Positions 29,537 to 39,337 are shown, numbered from the stretch's first letter. The stretch is DNA of 64,000 bases from DATBVX01 sp963695985 (GCA_963695985.1 CAVOIC010000009.1:124001-188000); one strand, 5' to 3'. The notes: generated by a model not told the origin, from the letters alone. Numbers and translations: made by a program.

Positions 29537-31570
29537 ATGAGCCAGTCGAATCATTGGAAGATCGAGACGGACGCCGACCGGGTCGCGTTCCTCATCATCG
29601 ATCGCGCCGGCAGTTCGACCAACGCGCTGGCATCCGATGTGATGCGAGAGCTCGACGCGCGCCTGGCGGAGCTGGAACGCACGAAGCCTGCCGCCGTGGT
29701 GGTCTGCTCGGGCAAGACCAACGGCTTTGTCGCCGGCGCCGACATCAAGGAATTCATCGGGCTCAAGAGCGCGGAGCAGGCGTACGAGCTGATCCACGCC
29801 GGTCAGCGTGTCTTCGACCGCCTGGCTGCTCTGCCCTGCCCTACAGCCGCCGCCATAAACGGGTTTGCGCTGGGCGGCGGCCTCGAACTCGCGCTCGCGT
29901 GCCGTTACCGCGTAGCGAGCGATGACGGCCGCGTGAGCCTCGGACTGCCTGAGGTCCAGCTGGGCATTCACCCGGGTTTCGGCGGCACGGTACGCGCCGT
30001 GCGGCTGATCGGCGTGCGCGCAGCGATGCAGCTCATGCTGACCGGTCGCCCGGTAAAGGGAGATGAGGGTTATGAGCTCGGTCTCGTCGATCAGCTGGTG
30101 CCGGTCGCCGACCTGCGAGCGCGGGCAAAGGCGCTAGCGCTCGCATCGCCCTCGCCGCGCAGCGCGGGCTGGCTCGATTTGCTGCTCAATCTGGGACCAG
30201 TGCGCGGACTGCTCGGCGGTCGATTGCGCAAGCAGGTGAGCAGCAAAGCCAGACGCGATCACTACCCCGCACCCTACGCCATCATCGAGCTGTGGGAACG
30301 CTATGGAGCCCGCGGTGCACGGGCGTACGAAGCTGAGGCACGCTCGATCGCGGCGCTCATGTGTACGCCGACGTCGCGCAACCTGGTGCGCGTCTTCCTG
30401 TTGCAGGACCGGTTGAAGTCACTCGGTGGCAAGACAAAGATGGAGTTCGGGCACGTCCATGTCGTCGGCGCCGGCGTCATGGGCGGCGACATCGCGGCGT
30501 GGTGCGTAGCGCGTGGCATGAGCGTCACCCTGCAGGACCGCGCCGAGGAGTACGTGCGTCCCGCGCTCACAAGGGCACGGGAGTTCTTTGTGAAGAAGCT
30601 GCGGGAGCCGGCGGCGGTGGAGGCTGCAGCAGCGCGCCTGCAAATGGATCTTGCCGGCGATGGCGCCGCGCGTGCCGATGTCGTCATCGAGGCGATCTTC
30701 GAGAATCCCGACGCGAAGCGCGAGCTGTACGCCAAACTCGAGCCGCGCCTGAAGGCCGGAGCGATCCTGGCCACGAACACCTCCAGCATCATGCTTGAGC
30801 AGCTCAACGAGAAGCTGCAGGACCCGGGCCGCCTGGTGGGGCTGCACTTCTTTAACCCGGTGGCCAAGATGCCGCTGGTCGAGATCATCGCGTCGAAGCA
30901 GACTCGTCCTGAGATCGCGCAGGCGGGTGCCGCGTTCACGCGCAAGCTGGACAAGCTCCCGCTACCTTGCCGCAGCGCTCCCGGGTTCGTCGTGAACCGA
31001 ATTCTCATGCCTTACCTCAACGAGGCGATGTTCCTCGCCGAGGAAGGCGTCGCACTCCGGCAGATCGATGCGGCCGCAGTGGATTTCGGCATGCCGATGG
31101 GCCCGATCGAGCTCGCCGACACGGTTGGCCTTGACGTGTGCCTGCACGTCGGGCGGATCCTGGCCCAAGCGTTCAATCGTAAGGCGCCCGCACACCTCGA
31201 GCAGCTGGTGACCGCCAAGCACTTCGGGCGCAAGAGCGGGCGTGGGTTCTACGAGTGGCGCGACGGCAAACCCAGCAAGCCGCCAGCGGGGAGCCGGCAG
31301 CCACCGTCGGACATCACCGACCGCATGATCCTGCCGATGCTCAACGAATCCGTGGCCTGTCTGCGCGAACGCGTAGTGGATGAGGCCGATCTGCTCGATG
31401 CTGGCGTGATCTTCGGGACCGGATTCGCGCCCTTCCGCGGTGGACCTCTCGCCTATGCGCGCGCGCGCGGCGCCGATTCCGTCGTGCGTCGCCTGGCTGA
31501 GCTCGAGCGCCAGTACGGCGAGCGTTTTCGCCCTGATGCCGGGTGGCGGGAATTTGCTGCAAGTGTGTGA
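29537..31570 (+). CDS. fadJ: fatty acid oxidation complex alpha subunit (enoyl-CoA hydratase / 3-hydroxyacyl-CoA dehydrogenase)
   Basis: Bifunctional beta-oxidation enzyme of 677 residues. The N-terminal crotonase domain (about 10-190) has GFVAGADIKEF and the oxyanion/catalytic stretch AAAINGFALGGGLELALACRYRVAS...GLPEVQLGIHPGFGGT (two Glu). The NAD-binding domain starts with VHVVGAGVMGGDIAAWCVARG (about 312), followed by ATNTSSI, GLHFFNPVAKMPLVEII (catalytic His) and the C-terminal GRKSGRGFYEW. ATG 29537 lies 6 bases after a GGGAG; ATG 29531 touches that site and is less likely. FadJ is preferred over FadB from length and divergence, but the two cannot be separated with confidence. The thiolase partner is not in the window. 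Confidence 0.9.
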   Translation: MSQSNHWKIETDADRVAFLIIDRAGSSTNALASDVMRELDARLAELERTKPAAVVVCSGKTNGFVAGADIKEFIGLKSAEQAYELIHAGQRVFDRLAALPCPTAAAINGFALGGGLELALACRYRVASDDGRVSLGLPEVQLGIHPGFGGTVRAVRLIGVRAAMQLMLTGRPVKGDEGYELGLVDQLVPVADLRARAKALALASPSPRSAGWLDLLLNLGPVRGLLGGRLRKQVSSKARRDHYPAPYAIIELWERYGARGARAYEAEARSIAALMCTPTSRNLVRVFLLQDRLKSLGGKTKMEFGHVHVVGAGVMGGDIAAWCVARGMSVTLQDRAEEYVRPALTRAREFFVKKLREPAAVEAAAARLQMDLAGDGAARADVVIEAIFENPDAKRELYAKLEPRLKAGAILATNTSSIMLEQLNEKLQDPGRLVGLHFFNPVAKMPLVEIIASKQTRPEIAQAGAAFTRKLDKLPLPCRSAPGFVVNRILMPYLNEAMFLAEEGVALRQIDAAAVDFGMPMGPIELADTVGLDVCLHVGRILAQAFNRKAPAHLEQLVTAKHFGRKSGRGFYEWRDGKPSKPPAGSRQPPSDITDRMILPMLNESVACLRERVVDEADLLDAGVIFGTGFAPFRGGPLAYARARGADSVVRRLAELERQYGERFRPDAGWREFAASV

Positions 31571-31682
31571 TCGTTAACGGTTCGCGTGCCGGTACGGCGC
31601 GGGGGCTGTGCTAACATCTCGAAGCACCCGGCCGCCGGCGCCGCGGACTTCATTCCCGACTCGACAGGCAGTCAGCTTTCGA

Positions 31683-32750
31683 ATGGACGAAAAGCCCCTC
31701 GATCTGGCGCTGCTGAAGCAGTTCTCGCCCCTCGATGGCCTGAAGGTCGAGAACCTGCATGCGCTCGCGAAAAAGACCTCGCTGCGCGACCTAGCGGAAG
31801 GGAAACTGCTGTTCAAGGAGGGCGACAACGACAAGCGCACCTACTTCCTGGTCGCGGGCACCATCGAGGTCTTCGACAACGACGGTGTGCTGTCGACGCT
31901 GCGCGGCGGAACACCTGCGGCCCGCAACCCGATCACGCCCTCCCTGCCCCGCCGCTTCAGCGCACGCGCGGCCGATCCGGTGCGCTACATCTCGATCGAC
32001 AGCGACCTGCTCGATGTAATGCTGACGTGGGACCAGACCGGCTCGTACGAGGTGAATGAGCTCGACCGAGGGACACCGGCCGGCACCAGCGATGACTGGA
32101 TGACGACGCTCCTGCAGACCAAGGCCTTCCACCGCATTCCGCCCGCGAATATCCAGGCGATCTTCATGCGCATGCAGCGGATCAATTGTCGTGCGGGCGA
32201 CGTTGTCATCAAGCAGGGCGATGAAGGCGACTACTTCTACGCCATCGTCAGCGGCCGCTGCCTCGTGACCCGCGAGACACCGCTCAACAAGGAAGGCATC
32301 AAGCTGGCCGAGCTGGGCATGGGTGACACCTTCGGTGAGGAGGCATTGATCTCAGAAGCCAAGCGCAACGCCACGGTGACCATGCTGACCGAGGGCACGC
32401 TTATGCGGCTTGGCAAGCAGGACTTCACCACGCTCCTCAACGAGCCGATGTTGCAGTGGGTGGACTACGAACAGGCTAAGCAGATCGTGGCCCGTGGCGG
32501 CAAGTGGCTCGACGTGCGCTTGCCGAGCGAATATCAGAACCAGCACATCGAAGAGGCGATCAACATCCCGCTGTACTTCATTCGACTCAAGCTCAACGTG
32601 CTCGACAAGGCCGTAAGCTATGTCGTGTGCTGCGATACCGGGCGTCGTAGCTCGGCCGGCGCCTATATCCTGAGCGAACGTGGCTTCGATGCGCACGTGC
32701 TCAAGGGTGGTCTCGGCTCGACGGATCTCATGAAGCCACGGCGGGCCTGA
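31683..32750 (+). CDS. tandem cyclic nucleotide-binding domains fused to rhodanese
   Basis: A 355-residue protein with two cNMP-binding (CRP-like beta-barrel) domains, about residues 10-125 and 140-255, and a C-terminal rhodanese domain (about 265-350). The second barrel has the phosphate-binding cassette LGMGDTFGEEALISEAKRNATVT, close to the canonical FGE-x-A-L-x-x-x-x-R-x-A; the first lacks it. The rhodanese loop is CDTGRRSSAG, with Cys available as nucleophile. There is no DNA-binding domain. It may sense cyclic nucleotide and alter a sulfurtransferase or protein partner; the role is unknown. Confidence 0.82.
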   Translation: MDEKPLDLALLKQFSPLDGLKVENLHALAKKTSLRDLAEGKLLFKEGDNDKRTYFLVAGTIEVFDNDGVLSTLRGGTPAARNPITPSLPRRFSARAADPVRYISIDSDLLDVMLTWDQTGSYEVNELDRGTPAGTSDDWMTTLLQTKAFHRIPPANIQAIFMRMQRINCRAGDVVIKQGDEGDYFYAIVSGRCLVTRETPLNKEGIKLAELGMGDTFGEEALISEAKRNATVTMLTEGTLMRLGKQDFTTLLNEPMLQWVDYEQAKQIVARGGKWLDVRLPSEYQNQHIEEAINIPLYFIRLKLNVLDKAVSYVVCCDTGRRSSAGAYILSERGFDAHVLKGGLGSTDLMKPRRA

Positions 32751-32780
32751 GCTCGCCGCGCCCGCGAGGCGCACACGGAG

Positions 32781-33983
32781 TCAACCCGGCCTGCCTTGCA
32801 GCCCGTGCGGTCGTGGCAGCGTCAATCGTAGCCACGTAAAGCCAGCGACTGCTGACAGCAGTGAGCCGGCGATGATTCCGAGCCGATCGGTCACGATTGG
32901 TCCGGATGCGGTCTCGTCGAAGGCGAGCGAGCCGATGAACAGGCTCATGGTGAACCCGATTCCGCACAACAGCGCCACGCCGTAAAGGTGTCGCCATGCG
33001 GCGCCTTCGGGCAGGCGTGCCGCTCCCGCCCGGACCACGGCGGCCGCAAACAGGAACACACCGAGCTGCTTGCCGATAAAGAGGCCTGCTGCGATTCCCA
33101 GCGGTATCGGCTCGACCAGGCTTGCGGCGTGCAGTCCGCTGAAGTTCACACCCGCGTTGGCGAAGGCAAACAGCGGCAGGACGCCGAACGCCACCCACGG
33201 GTGCAGGGTCTCTTCCAGTACGTGCAGCGGCGATTGACCGCGCATGTCCCTCCCGCGCAACGGAATGGCAAAGGCGGTCGCCACCCCCGCGAGCGTGGCG
33301 TGCACACCAGACTTCACCACGCAGATCCACAGCACGATCCCTACCAGCAGGTACGGTGCCAGTCGCGTGACGCCCAGGCAATTGAGAAGGACCAACGCAC
33401 CCAACGCAAGAGCTGCTAGGCACAGCGACAGGAACGACAGCTGGCTGGTGAAGAAGACGGCGATGAGCACGATCGCGCCGAGGTCATCAAGCGTCGCCAG
33501 GGTCATCAGCAGAACCTTGAGCGCCAGTGGCACGCGCGACCCGAGCAGCGCCAGGACGCCGAGCGCGAAAGCGATGTCGGTAGCGGACGGGATGGCCCAA
33601 CCGCGCAGCGCCGTTGCGTCGCCAAGATTGAACAGCGCGTAAATGGCAGCCGGCACCACCATCCCGCCGATTGCGCCTGCGGCTGGCAGCACGATTTGCG
33701 AGCGGTCCGCGAGCTCACCTTCGAGAAATTCACGCTTGAGCTCCAGGCCCACAACCAGGAAGAACAGGGCCATCAGCCCATCGTTGATCCAGAGCAGAAG
33801 CGGCTTCGCGAGTGCGAACGTGCCGATGCTGAGCACCAGGGGAATCTGCAACGCACCCGCGTAGGCGGAAGCGAGGGGCGAGTTGGCCGCGAGCATTGCC
33901 AGCGCGCCTGCGAGCATGAGCAGGACGCCGCTTGCCGACTCAAGCTTAAGGAACTCGCGGATCGCTTCGAGCGGCGCTCGCAT
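32781..33983 (-). CDS. nhaA: Na+/H+ antiporter NhaA
   Basis: Inner-membrane antiporter that exports sodium in exchange for protons. The 400-residue protein has about 11-12 membrane segments, WINDGLMALFFLVVGLELKREF, WAIPSATDIAFALGVLALLG with the ion-binding Asp pair region (TLATLDDLGAIVLIAVFF carries the two adjacent Asp residues), and HPWVAFGVLPLFAFANAGV. ATG 33983 is preferred to a TTG three codons upstream. It is convergent with the cNMP/rhodanese gene. Confidence 0.95.
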   Translation of the reverse strand: MRAPLEAIREFLKLESASGVLLMLAGALAMLAANSPLASAYAGALQIPLVLSIGTFALAKPLLLWINDGLMALFFLVVGLELKREFLEGELADRSQIVLPAAGAIGGMVVPAAIYALFNLGDATALRGWAIPSATDIAFALGVLALLGSRVPLALKVLLMTLATLDDLGAIVLIAVFFTSQLSFLSLCLAALALGALVLLNCLGVTRLAPYLLVGIVLWICVVKSGVHATLAGVATAFAIPLRGRDMRGQSPLHVLEETLHPWVAFGVLPLFAFANAGVNFSGLHAASLVEPIPLGIAAGLFIGKQLGVFLFAAAVVRAGAARLPEGAAWRHLYGVALLCGIGFTMSLFIGSLAFDETASGPIVTDRLGIIAGSLLSAVAGFTWLRLTLPRPHGLQGRPG

Positions 33984-34177
33984 GGGCGCCAAGATATCAA
34001 ATCGGACTCCGGAGCCCGCCGCCCGCCTTGCTGCTCACGGTATGGCTCCTGAGTACCGCACCGCCCGGTTGTCGTGCCCGAATGCTGCAACCCCAACCGT
34101 CACGAACCTTCGGGAGTATTCTCTGGCCGGTCGTGAAGCCGCAACCGCATAGGCAAGGGATCGCCAGGAGGACAGCC

Positions 34178-34960
34178 ATGGATATGCCTCGTTTGCAATC
34201 GCTCGCCATGGCCGCAGGTTCTTGGCTGCTCACTGCGTGTATGTCTGATCCGGCAGCCAGCCAGTCAACTCTCTCCGGCACGGCGATGTACCGGGAGCGA
34301 ATGCTCCTGCCTGCCGATGCCGCATTCGAGGCAAGTCTCGTGGACATCTCGCGCGCCGATGCGCCGGCCGAAGTACTCGCCCACACTCGCATCGAGTCGC
34401 CCGGCAATCCCCCGATCAGATTCACGATCGCGTACAACCCTGCGCGCATCAACGCGGCGCACCGCTACGCGATACAGGCTCGAATCGTGCGCGGCGACCA
34501 GCTCCTGTTCACGACTGATACGTCTTATCCGGTTCTGGGCCCAGGTGAGTCCAATCGCGTCGAGATACTCTTGCGCAGGGCCGGAGCCAGTACGACGGCG
34601 CCTGGGAGCGCGACGGCGGCACTCGAGAACACCTACTGGAAACTGATCGTGCTGGGAGCCAATCCGGTGCAGGGCGTGGAGCCGCAACGCGAACCGCATC
34701 TCATTCTGCAGCGTGAGCAGAAGAGCGTGACGGGCTCAGGCGGCTGCAATCGACTGACGGGAAGTTACACGCTCGACGGCGATCGAATCACCTTCGGGCA
34801 AATGGCCGCGACAATGATGGCATGCGTACGGGGGATGGAGCAGGAGCAGGCATTTCATAAGGCGCTCGCAAGCGCGACGCGCTGGCAAGTTGTCGGACGC
34901 AAGCTCGAACTCCTCGATGCCGACGGCAAGTCGGTCGCGCAATTCGAGGCGCGTAACTAG
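34178..34960 (+). CDS. outer-membrane-type lipoprotein with YbaY-like and META domains
   Basis: A 260-residue lipoprotein. ATG 34178 follows an AGGAGG by about 5 bases. A signal peptide ends in a lipobox-like LLTAC near residue 21, and the residue after Cys is Met, which favours outer-membrane sorting. Residues about 30-140 form a YbaY-like beta-sandwich (SGTAMYRERMLLPADAAFEASLVDIS). Residues about 150-255 form a META/HslJ domain (NTYWKLIVLGANPV, GSGGCNRLTGSYTLDGDRITFG, MMACVRGMEQEQAFHKAL). This two-domain fusion occurs in envelope-stress-related lipoproteins; the precise function is not known. Confidence 0.82.
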   Translation: MDMPRLQSLAMAAGSWLLTACMSDPAASQSTLSGTAMYRERMLLPADAAFEASLVDISRADAPAEVLAHTRIESPGNPPIRFTIAYNPARINAAHRYAIQARIVRGDQLLFTTDTSYPVLGPGESNRVEILLRRAGASTTAPGSATAALENTYWKLIVLGANPVQGVEPQREPHLILQREQKSVTGSGGCNRLTGSYTLDGDRITFGQMAATMMACVRGMEQEQAFHKALASATRWQVVGRKLELLDADGKSVAQFEARN

Positions 34961-35006
34961 CTCAGCACGTTCGGGTACAGTGATTGAGACCGGGGGCGGT
35001 CTTGCA

Positions 35007-35357
35007 TCACATGGTGTGAGTCGGCTTGTCTCCGCCAAGCGCGCCAGCGAGATAGTTCTCGATCTTCTTTTGTGTCTGTCCGCGATCCTGATCGCTGAAC
35101 TGCACGCCGATGCCGGCTGTGCGCTTGCCCTGCGCGCCCTTCGGCGTCATCCAGATCACGCGCCCGGCGACCGGGAGCTTCTCATCCTCGCCCATGAGGT
35201 TGAGGAGCATGAAAACTTCATCGCCCAGCCGGTAGTTGCTGTTGGTCGGAATGAACAGGCCGCCATTGCGCACGAACGGCATGTAAGCCAGGTACAGCGC
35301 ACTCTTGTCCTTGATCGTAAGTGTGAGCAGACCAGGCTTGTTGAGGGGTTGACGCAC
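35007..35357 (-). CDS. pilZ: PilZ domain protein (type IV pilus assembly)
   Basis: A 116-residue PilZ protein. It has the beta-barrel landmark GLFIPTNSNYRLGDEVFMLLNL and the GVQFSD stretch but lacks the N-terminal RxxxR that PilZ receptors need to bind c-di-GMP, as in canonical Pseudomonas/Xanthomonas PilZ. It is required for pilus biogenesis in those species. The start is GTG 35357. It is the last gene of a tmk-holB-pilZ run, the same order as in Pseudomonas. Confidence 0.9.
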   Translation of the reverse strand: MRQPLNKPGLLTLTIKDKSALYLAYMPFVRNGGLFIPTNSNYRLGDEVFMLLNLMGEDEKLPVAGRVIWMTPKGAQGKRTAGIGVQFSDQDRGQTQKKIENYLAGALGGDKPTHTM

Positions 35358-35398
35358 TTTCTGTCGGTTCCAGCGCTAGCGATCGGGTCCTAATCAGC

Positions 35399-36367
35399 TC
35401 AGCTCGCCAGGGCATCCTGCGCCTGCAGCAGCAGCTCCTCGGCGGCCAACTGCATGTTCAACGGCGTACCGAGTTCCAGCTTGAATGCCCGGATGCGGTC
35501 GAGCAAGCCGTAGAGGCCGCGAATCTTGCGAATTCCGCGCGATGATTGCAAGTTTGTGGCCTGCAGGAACGCATCGCGTAGTGACTTTGTGATCCAGGTC
35601 TCGATCCACGCGAGCCTGCTCTCGAGCGAGTCGCGCGCCCAGCGTTCAGCCGTCGTCGGAAGGTCGAGCGACCGCTCCTGCAGCGCCTGCAGGGACGCGC
35701 TCATTTCGCGGTGCAGGTCTTCAAATCCACTCGCATGCAGATCCAGCGCGCGTAACGGCGCGCCGCTCGCGAACTCGAGCAGCTCGCTCCAGTCGCTGAC
35801 CGCGCCTCCTTCGTTCGCCAGCCACTCCAACGCGACAGCTCGCGGAGGAACGCCGATCATGATGCGCTGACAGCGACTCACGACTGTTGCCGGCAAACGC
35901 GACGGGCGCTCTGAGATCAGTACCAGGAGCGCATCGGGTGGCGGCTCTTCCAGCGTTTTGAGCAATGCATTCGCAGCGTTCGCGTTCATGAAGTCCGCCG
36001 TGGCGATGACGCCCACCTTGCGCCCGCCGCGATAGCTCTTGAGCGCGAAGACCTCGCACAACTCGCGAATCTGGCCGATCTGCAGCTGCTGCGCGTCTGC
36101 GGCACGCGTGACCCAGTGAAAATCGGGGTGAGTGCCCGCTGCGAACAGGCGGCAGGCGCTACACACGCCGCAGGGTTCATCGCCGGGGGCTGAACACAAG
36201 GCGAGCTGCGAGATCCACATCGCTAGCGTTTCCGCTCCGACGCCACGTGGCGCGTGGATCAGCCACGCATGCGGCAAGCGCCCCTGCTGCAGCGATGCGC
36301 TTAGGCGCTCCCGGGCAGCTGCCAGCCATGGCAGCGCTTGGACCCTTGTGTTCTCTTTTCTTATCAT
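35399..36367 (-). CDS. holB: DNA polymerase III delta' subunit
   Basis: Clamp-loader subunit of 322 residues, AAA+ fold. The N-terminal LPHAWLIHAPRGVGAETLAMWISQLALC shows a degenerate P-loop (no GKT), as expected for delta', followed by the zinc-binding CGVCSACRLF, KVGVIATADFMNANAANALLKTLEEPPPDALLVLISERPSRLPATVVSRCQRIMIG with the sensor SRC. The ATG at 36367 has no obvious ribosome binding site and sits in an AT-rich gap after tmk. Confidence 0.93.
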   Translation of the reverse strand: MIRKENTRVQALPWLAAARERLSASLQQGRLPHAWLIHAPRGVGAETLAMWISQLALCSAPGDEPCGVCSACRLFAAGTHPDFHWVTRAADAQQLQIGQIRELCEVFALKSYRGGRKVGVIATADFMNANAANALLKTLEEPPPDALLVLISERPSRLPATVVSRCQRIMIGVPPRAVALEWLANEGGAVSDWSELLEFASGAPLRALDLHASGFEDLHREMSASLQALQERSLDLPTTAERWARDSLESRLAWIETWITKSLRDAFLQATNLQSSRGIRKIRGLYGLLDRIRAFKLELGTPLNMQLAAEELLLQAQDALAS

Positions 36368-36390
36368 TAGTTTACGATACTAACATAAAG

Positions 36391-37038
36391 TTAATCAGAG
36401 CTCAGTAATGGGCCGACGTGCTGTTGAATCGACACGGCCACACTCTCGACGGCTTGATTGCCATCGATGATCTTGATGCGTCCGGGCTCCGCCCGGGCGC
36501 GCCTGAGAAAACCCTCACGCACACGCTCAAAAAACCTCGCCTCCTCCGTTTCGAACCGATCGTGAGCCGCACCACCGCGGCGCGCACGCGCACGTTCGAG
36601 TCCCACGGCCACGGGAACGTCGATCAGCAGCGTGAGGTCAGGCTTGACGTCGCTGTGCACGAGCACTTCAAGGGCGCGAATATGCGCTTCCGCGATGCCG
36701 CGCCCTGCCCCCTGGTAGGCGTACGTGGCATCCGTGAACCGGTCGCACAGCACCCACGTGCCCCGCGCCAGTTCCGGCCGTATGCGATTGGCCAGATGTG
36801 TCGCACGTGCGGCGAACATCAGCAGCAACTCGCACTCGGGCGGGATCCTCTCAGCCGAGGCGTGCAGTACCAGCTCGCGGATACGCTCGGCCAGCGGCGT
36901 CCCTCCAGGCTCACGCGTAGCTGTGACCGCAATGCCGCGGGCCTCGATCCAGTTCTTGAGCAGCGGAATCTGCGTGGACTTCCCGCAGCCTTCCAGCCCC
37001 TCCAACGTGATGAACCTGCCTCGCATGCTCCTGCTCAT
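36391..37038 (-). CDS. tmk: thymidylate kinase
   Basis: Phosphorylates dTMP to dTDP. Motifs: P-loop TLEGLEGCGKST (residues 11-22), REPGGTPLAERIREL, the DRF motif VLCDRFTDATYAYQGAGRG, and a lid region LERARARRGGAAHDRFETE. Length 215 is normal. ATG 37038 overlaps the mltG stop by 4 bases. Confidence 0.96.
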   Translation of the reverse strand: MSRSMRGRFITLEGLEGCGKSTQIPLLKNWIEARGIAVTATREPGGTPLAERIRELVLHASAERIPPECELLLMFAARATHLANRIRPELARGTWVLCDRFTDATYAYQGAGRGIAEAHIRALEVLVHSDVKPDLTLLIDVPVAVGLERARARRGGAAHDRFETEEARFFERVREGFLRRARAEPGRIKIIDGNQAVESVAVSIQQHVGPLLSSD

Positions 37039-38063
37039 GGCGTTACGCCGCGGGCGCGGATGCGCGCCAGGTAGCGTTTCACGGCCGCATCGTGCTCGGC
37101 GAGCGTCGCCGAGAAATAGTGACTGCCGTCGGCCTCACCGGTTGCCACGAAGAATAACGCACCGCTGTCTTCTGGGTGGGTCGCGGCTTGCAGTGAACCG
37201 GCACCCGGAAGTGCAATCGGCGTCGGGGGCAGACCCGCTCGCGTGTACGTGTTGTAGGGCGTGTCGGCATGCAGATCGCGCGTGCGAATGTCACCGCTGT
37301 AGCCTTCCCCCAGGCCGTAGATCACGGTTGGATCGGACTGCAGCCGCATTCCGACTCGCAGCCGCCGCACGAACACCCCGGCAATGCGGGCCCGCTCCGC
37401 GGGCAGCGCGGACTCTTTTTCAACGAGCGATGCGAGGATGAGCGCCTGATAGGCACTCGCCAACGACAGACTCGCAGCGCGGCTCGTCCAGGCCGAGTCA
37501 AGCCGGGTGCGCATGGCCGCGTGCGCCTTGCGCAGGACCTCGATGTCGCTCGTGCCGCGGGCAAAGCGATAGGTGTCGGGGAAGAACTGGCCTTCCGGGT
37601 GAACATCGGGCTCGCCGAGGCGCGGCATGATCTGCGCCGGCGGCACGCCTTCAAGCGTGTGTTCCAGGTAGGGACTGCTCACCAGCGCCCGCAACATGTC
37701 GCGCACCGTCCATCCTTCGACGATCGTCACCTCGCGCAGCAGCACATCGCCGCGCACCAGGCGTGCGAGCAGATCGACGGGCGTAGCGCCGCTGCGAATC
37801 TCGTATTCGCCGGCGCGAATCTTCTGCGCCTGCCCCCGCATGCGGGCGTACATCGACAGCACCTGCGGGTGCCGCAGGACGCCTTGTTGCGCCAGCTGAA
37901 GAGTCACTGCAGCGAACGACCTGCCCGGCGCGACGGTGAACACCACGGGCTGTTCGACGCGCAGCGGTGCATGCAGGTAGTGACCGATCCAGCTTGCTGC
38001 CGCGAACGCGGCTATCGACAGGACGACGAGGCTGACGAGGGCAACTTTGAGGGCCCGTTTCAC
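37035..38063 (-). CDS. mltG: endolytic murein transglycosylase MltG (YceG)
   Basis: Inner-membrane lytic transglycosylase that cleaves nascent peptidoglycan strands. A membrane anchor at residues about 8-28 is followed by a LysM-like domain (VFTVAPGRSFAAVTLQLAQQGVL) and the YceG domain with the catalytic-Glu stretch LILASLVEKESALPAERA (E215 region), SDPTVIYGLG and TPYNTYTRAGLPPTPIALPG. Length 342. It lies between fabF and tmk, as in many gammaproteobacteria (where pabC may intervene; it does not here). Confidence 0.95.
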   Translation of the reverse strand: MKRALKVALVSLVVLSIAAFAAASWIGHYLHAPLRVEQPVVFTVAPGRSFAAVTLQLAQQGVLRHPQVLSMYARMRGQAQKIRAGEYEIRSGATPVDLLARLVRGDVLLREVTIVEGWTVRDMLRALVSSPYLEHTLEGVPPAQIMPRLGEPDVHPEGQFFPDTYRFARGTSDIEVLRKAHAAMRTRLDSAWTSRAASLSLASAYQALILASLVEKESALPAERARIAGVFVRRLRVGMRLQSDPTVIYGLGEGYSGDIRTRDLHADTPYNTYTRAGLPPTPIALPGAGSLQAATHPEDSGALFFVATGEADGSHYFSATLAEHDAAVKRYLARIRARGVTP

Positions 38064-38086
38064 GGCTCAGCGCGGGCTGCAGCGCC

Positions 38087-39337
38087 TCACGCGATCTTGC
38101 GGAACACCAGCGTCCCGTTGGTGCCGCCGAAGCCGAACGAGTTCGACAGTGCCACGTCGATGCGCATGCGCCGCGAACTGTTCGGTACGTAGTCCAGGTC
38201 GCAATCGGGGTCCGGATTCTCGTAGTTGATGGTCGGCGGTGCGACCTGGTCCCGGATGGCGAGCACGCAGAAGATCGCTTCGACCGCGCCCGCGGCGCCC
38301 AGCAGGTGGCCGGTCATCGACTTGGTCGAGCTCACGGCAAGCTTGTAGGCGTGGTCGCCGAACGCACGCTTGATGGCGAGCGTCTCGGCCTTGTCGCCAA
38401 GCGGTGTCGACGTCGCGTGCGCATTCACGTAATCGATCTGCTCCGGATTGAGTCCCGCGTCGCGCACGGCATTGATCATGGAGAGCCGCGCACCTTCACC
38501 GGACTCCTGCGGCGCCGTCATGTGATAGGCATCGCCGCTCATGCCAAAGCCGGCGAGCTCCGCGTAGATCCTGGCGCCGCGCGCCTGCGCGTGCTCAAGT
38601 GCCTCGACGATGAGCACACCGGCGCCGTCGCCCAGCACGAACCCATCGCGGTCTCGGTCCCACGGCCGGCTGGCGCGCTGGGGATCGTCGTTGCGCTCGG
38701 ACAGCGCCTTCACGGAACAGAAACCGCCCAATCCCAGTGGCGTTGTCGCCATTTCGGCGCCACCGGCCACCATGACATCCGCATCGCCATACTGGATCGT
38801 GCGCGCTGCGAGTCCGATCGCATGCGTGGAAGTCGTACACGCGGTAACGACGGCGAGATTCGGTCCCTGCAACCCGTAGCGGATCGAGACGTGGCCGGAA
38901 ATCATGTTGATGATGCTGCCGGGGATGAAGAAGGGCGAGATCTTGCGCGGGCTGCGCGCTTCCAGGTACTTGGCCGAGGTGGCCTCGATCGTATCGAGAC
39001 CACCGATTCCCGCACCCATGATCACTCCGACACGCGCGGCATTGGCCTCGGTGATGGTCAGACCGGAGTCATTCATCGCCTGCACTGCAGAGCCGTAGCC
39101 GTAGTGCATGAAGGGGTCCATCTTGCGCGCCTCTTTGGGCGTCAGGTACTCCTCGACGTTGAACCCCTCGACCGCGCCGCCAAAACGCGTCGCGAATGCG
39201 CTGACGTCGAAGCGCGTGATCGGACCGATGCCGCTGCGCCCGGCGAGAACGTTCTCCCATGCACCGGCCACCGTGCTGCCCAGGGGCGAGGCAATGCCGA
39301 GGCCGGTCACGACCACCCGACGTCGCGTCACGGGCAC
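38087..39337 (-). CDS. fabF: 3-oxoacyl-[ACP] synthase II
   Basis: Elongating condensing enzyme of type II fatty acid synthesis. The active-site Cys is C167 in VVTACTTSTHAIG; the His residues lie in NAHATSTPLGD and SMTGHLLGAAG, and the C-terminal NSFGFGGTNGTLVF is intact. Length 416. It lies 76 bases after acpP in the same direction. Confidence 0.97.
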   Translation of the reverse strand: MPVTRRRVVVTGLGIASPLGSTVAGAWENVLAGRSGIGPITRFDVSAFATRFGGAVEGFNVEEYLTPKEARKMDPFMHYGYGSAVQAMNDSGLTITEANAARVGVIMGAGIGGLDTIEATSAKYLEARSPRKISPFFIPGSIINMISGHVSIRYGLQGPNLAVVTACTTSTHAIGLAARTIQYGDADVMVAGGAEMATTPLGLGGFCSVKALSERNDDPQRASRPWDRDRDGFVLGDGAGVLIVEALEHAQARGARIYAELAGFGMSGDAYHMTAPQESGEGARLSMINAVRDAGLNPEQIDYVNAHATSTPLGDKAETLAIKRAFGDHAYKLAVSSTKSMTGHLLGAAGAVEAIFCVLAIRDQVAPPTINYENPDPDCDLDYVPNSSRRMRIDVALSNSFGFGGTNGTLVFRKIA

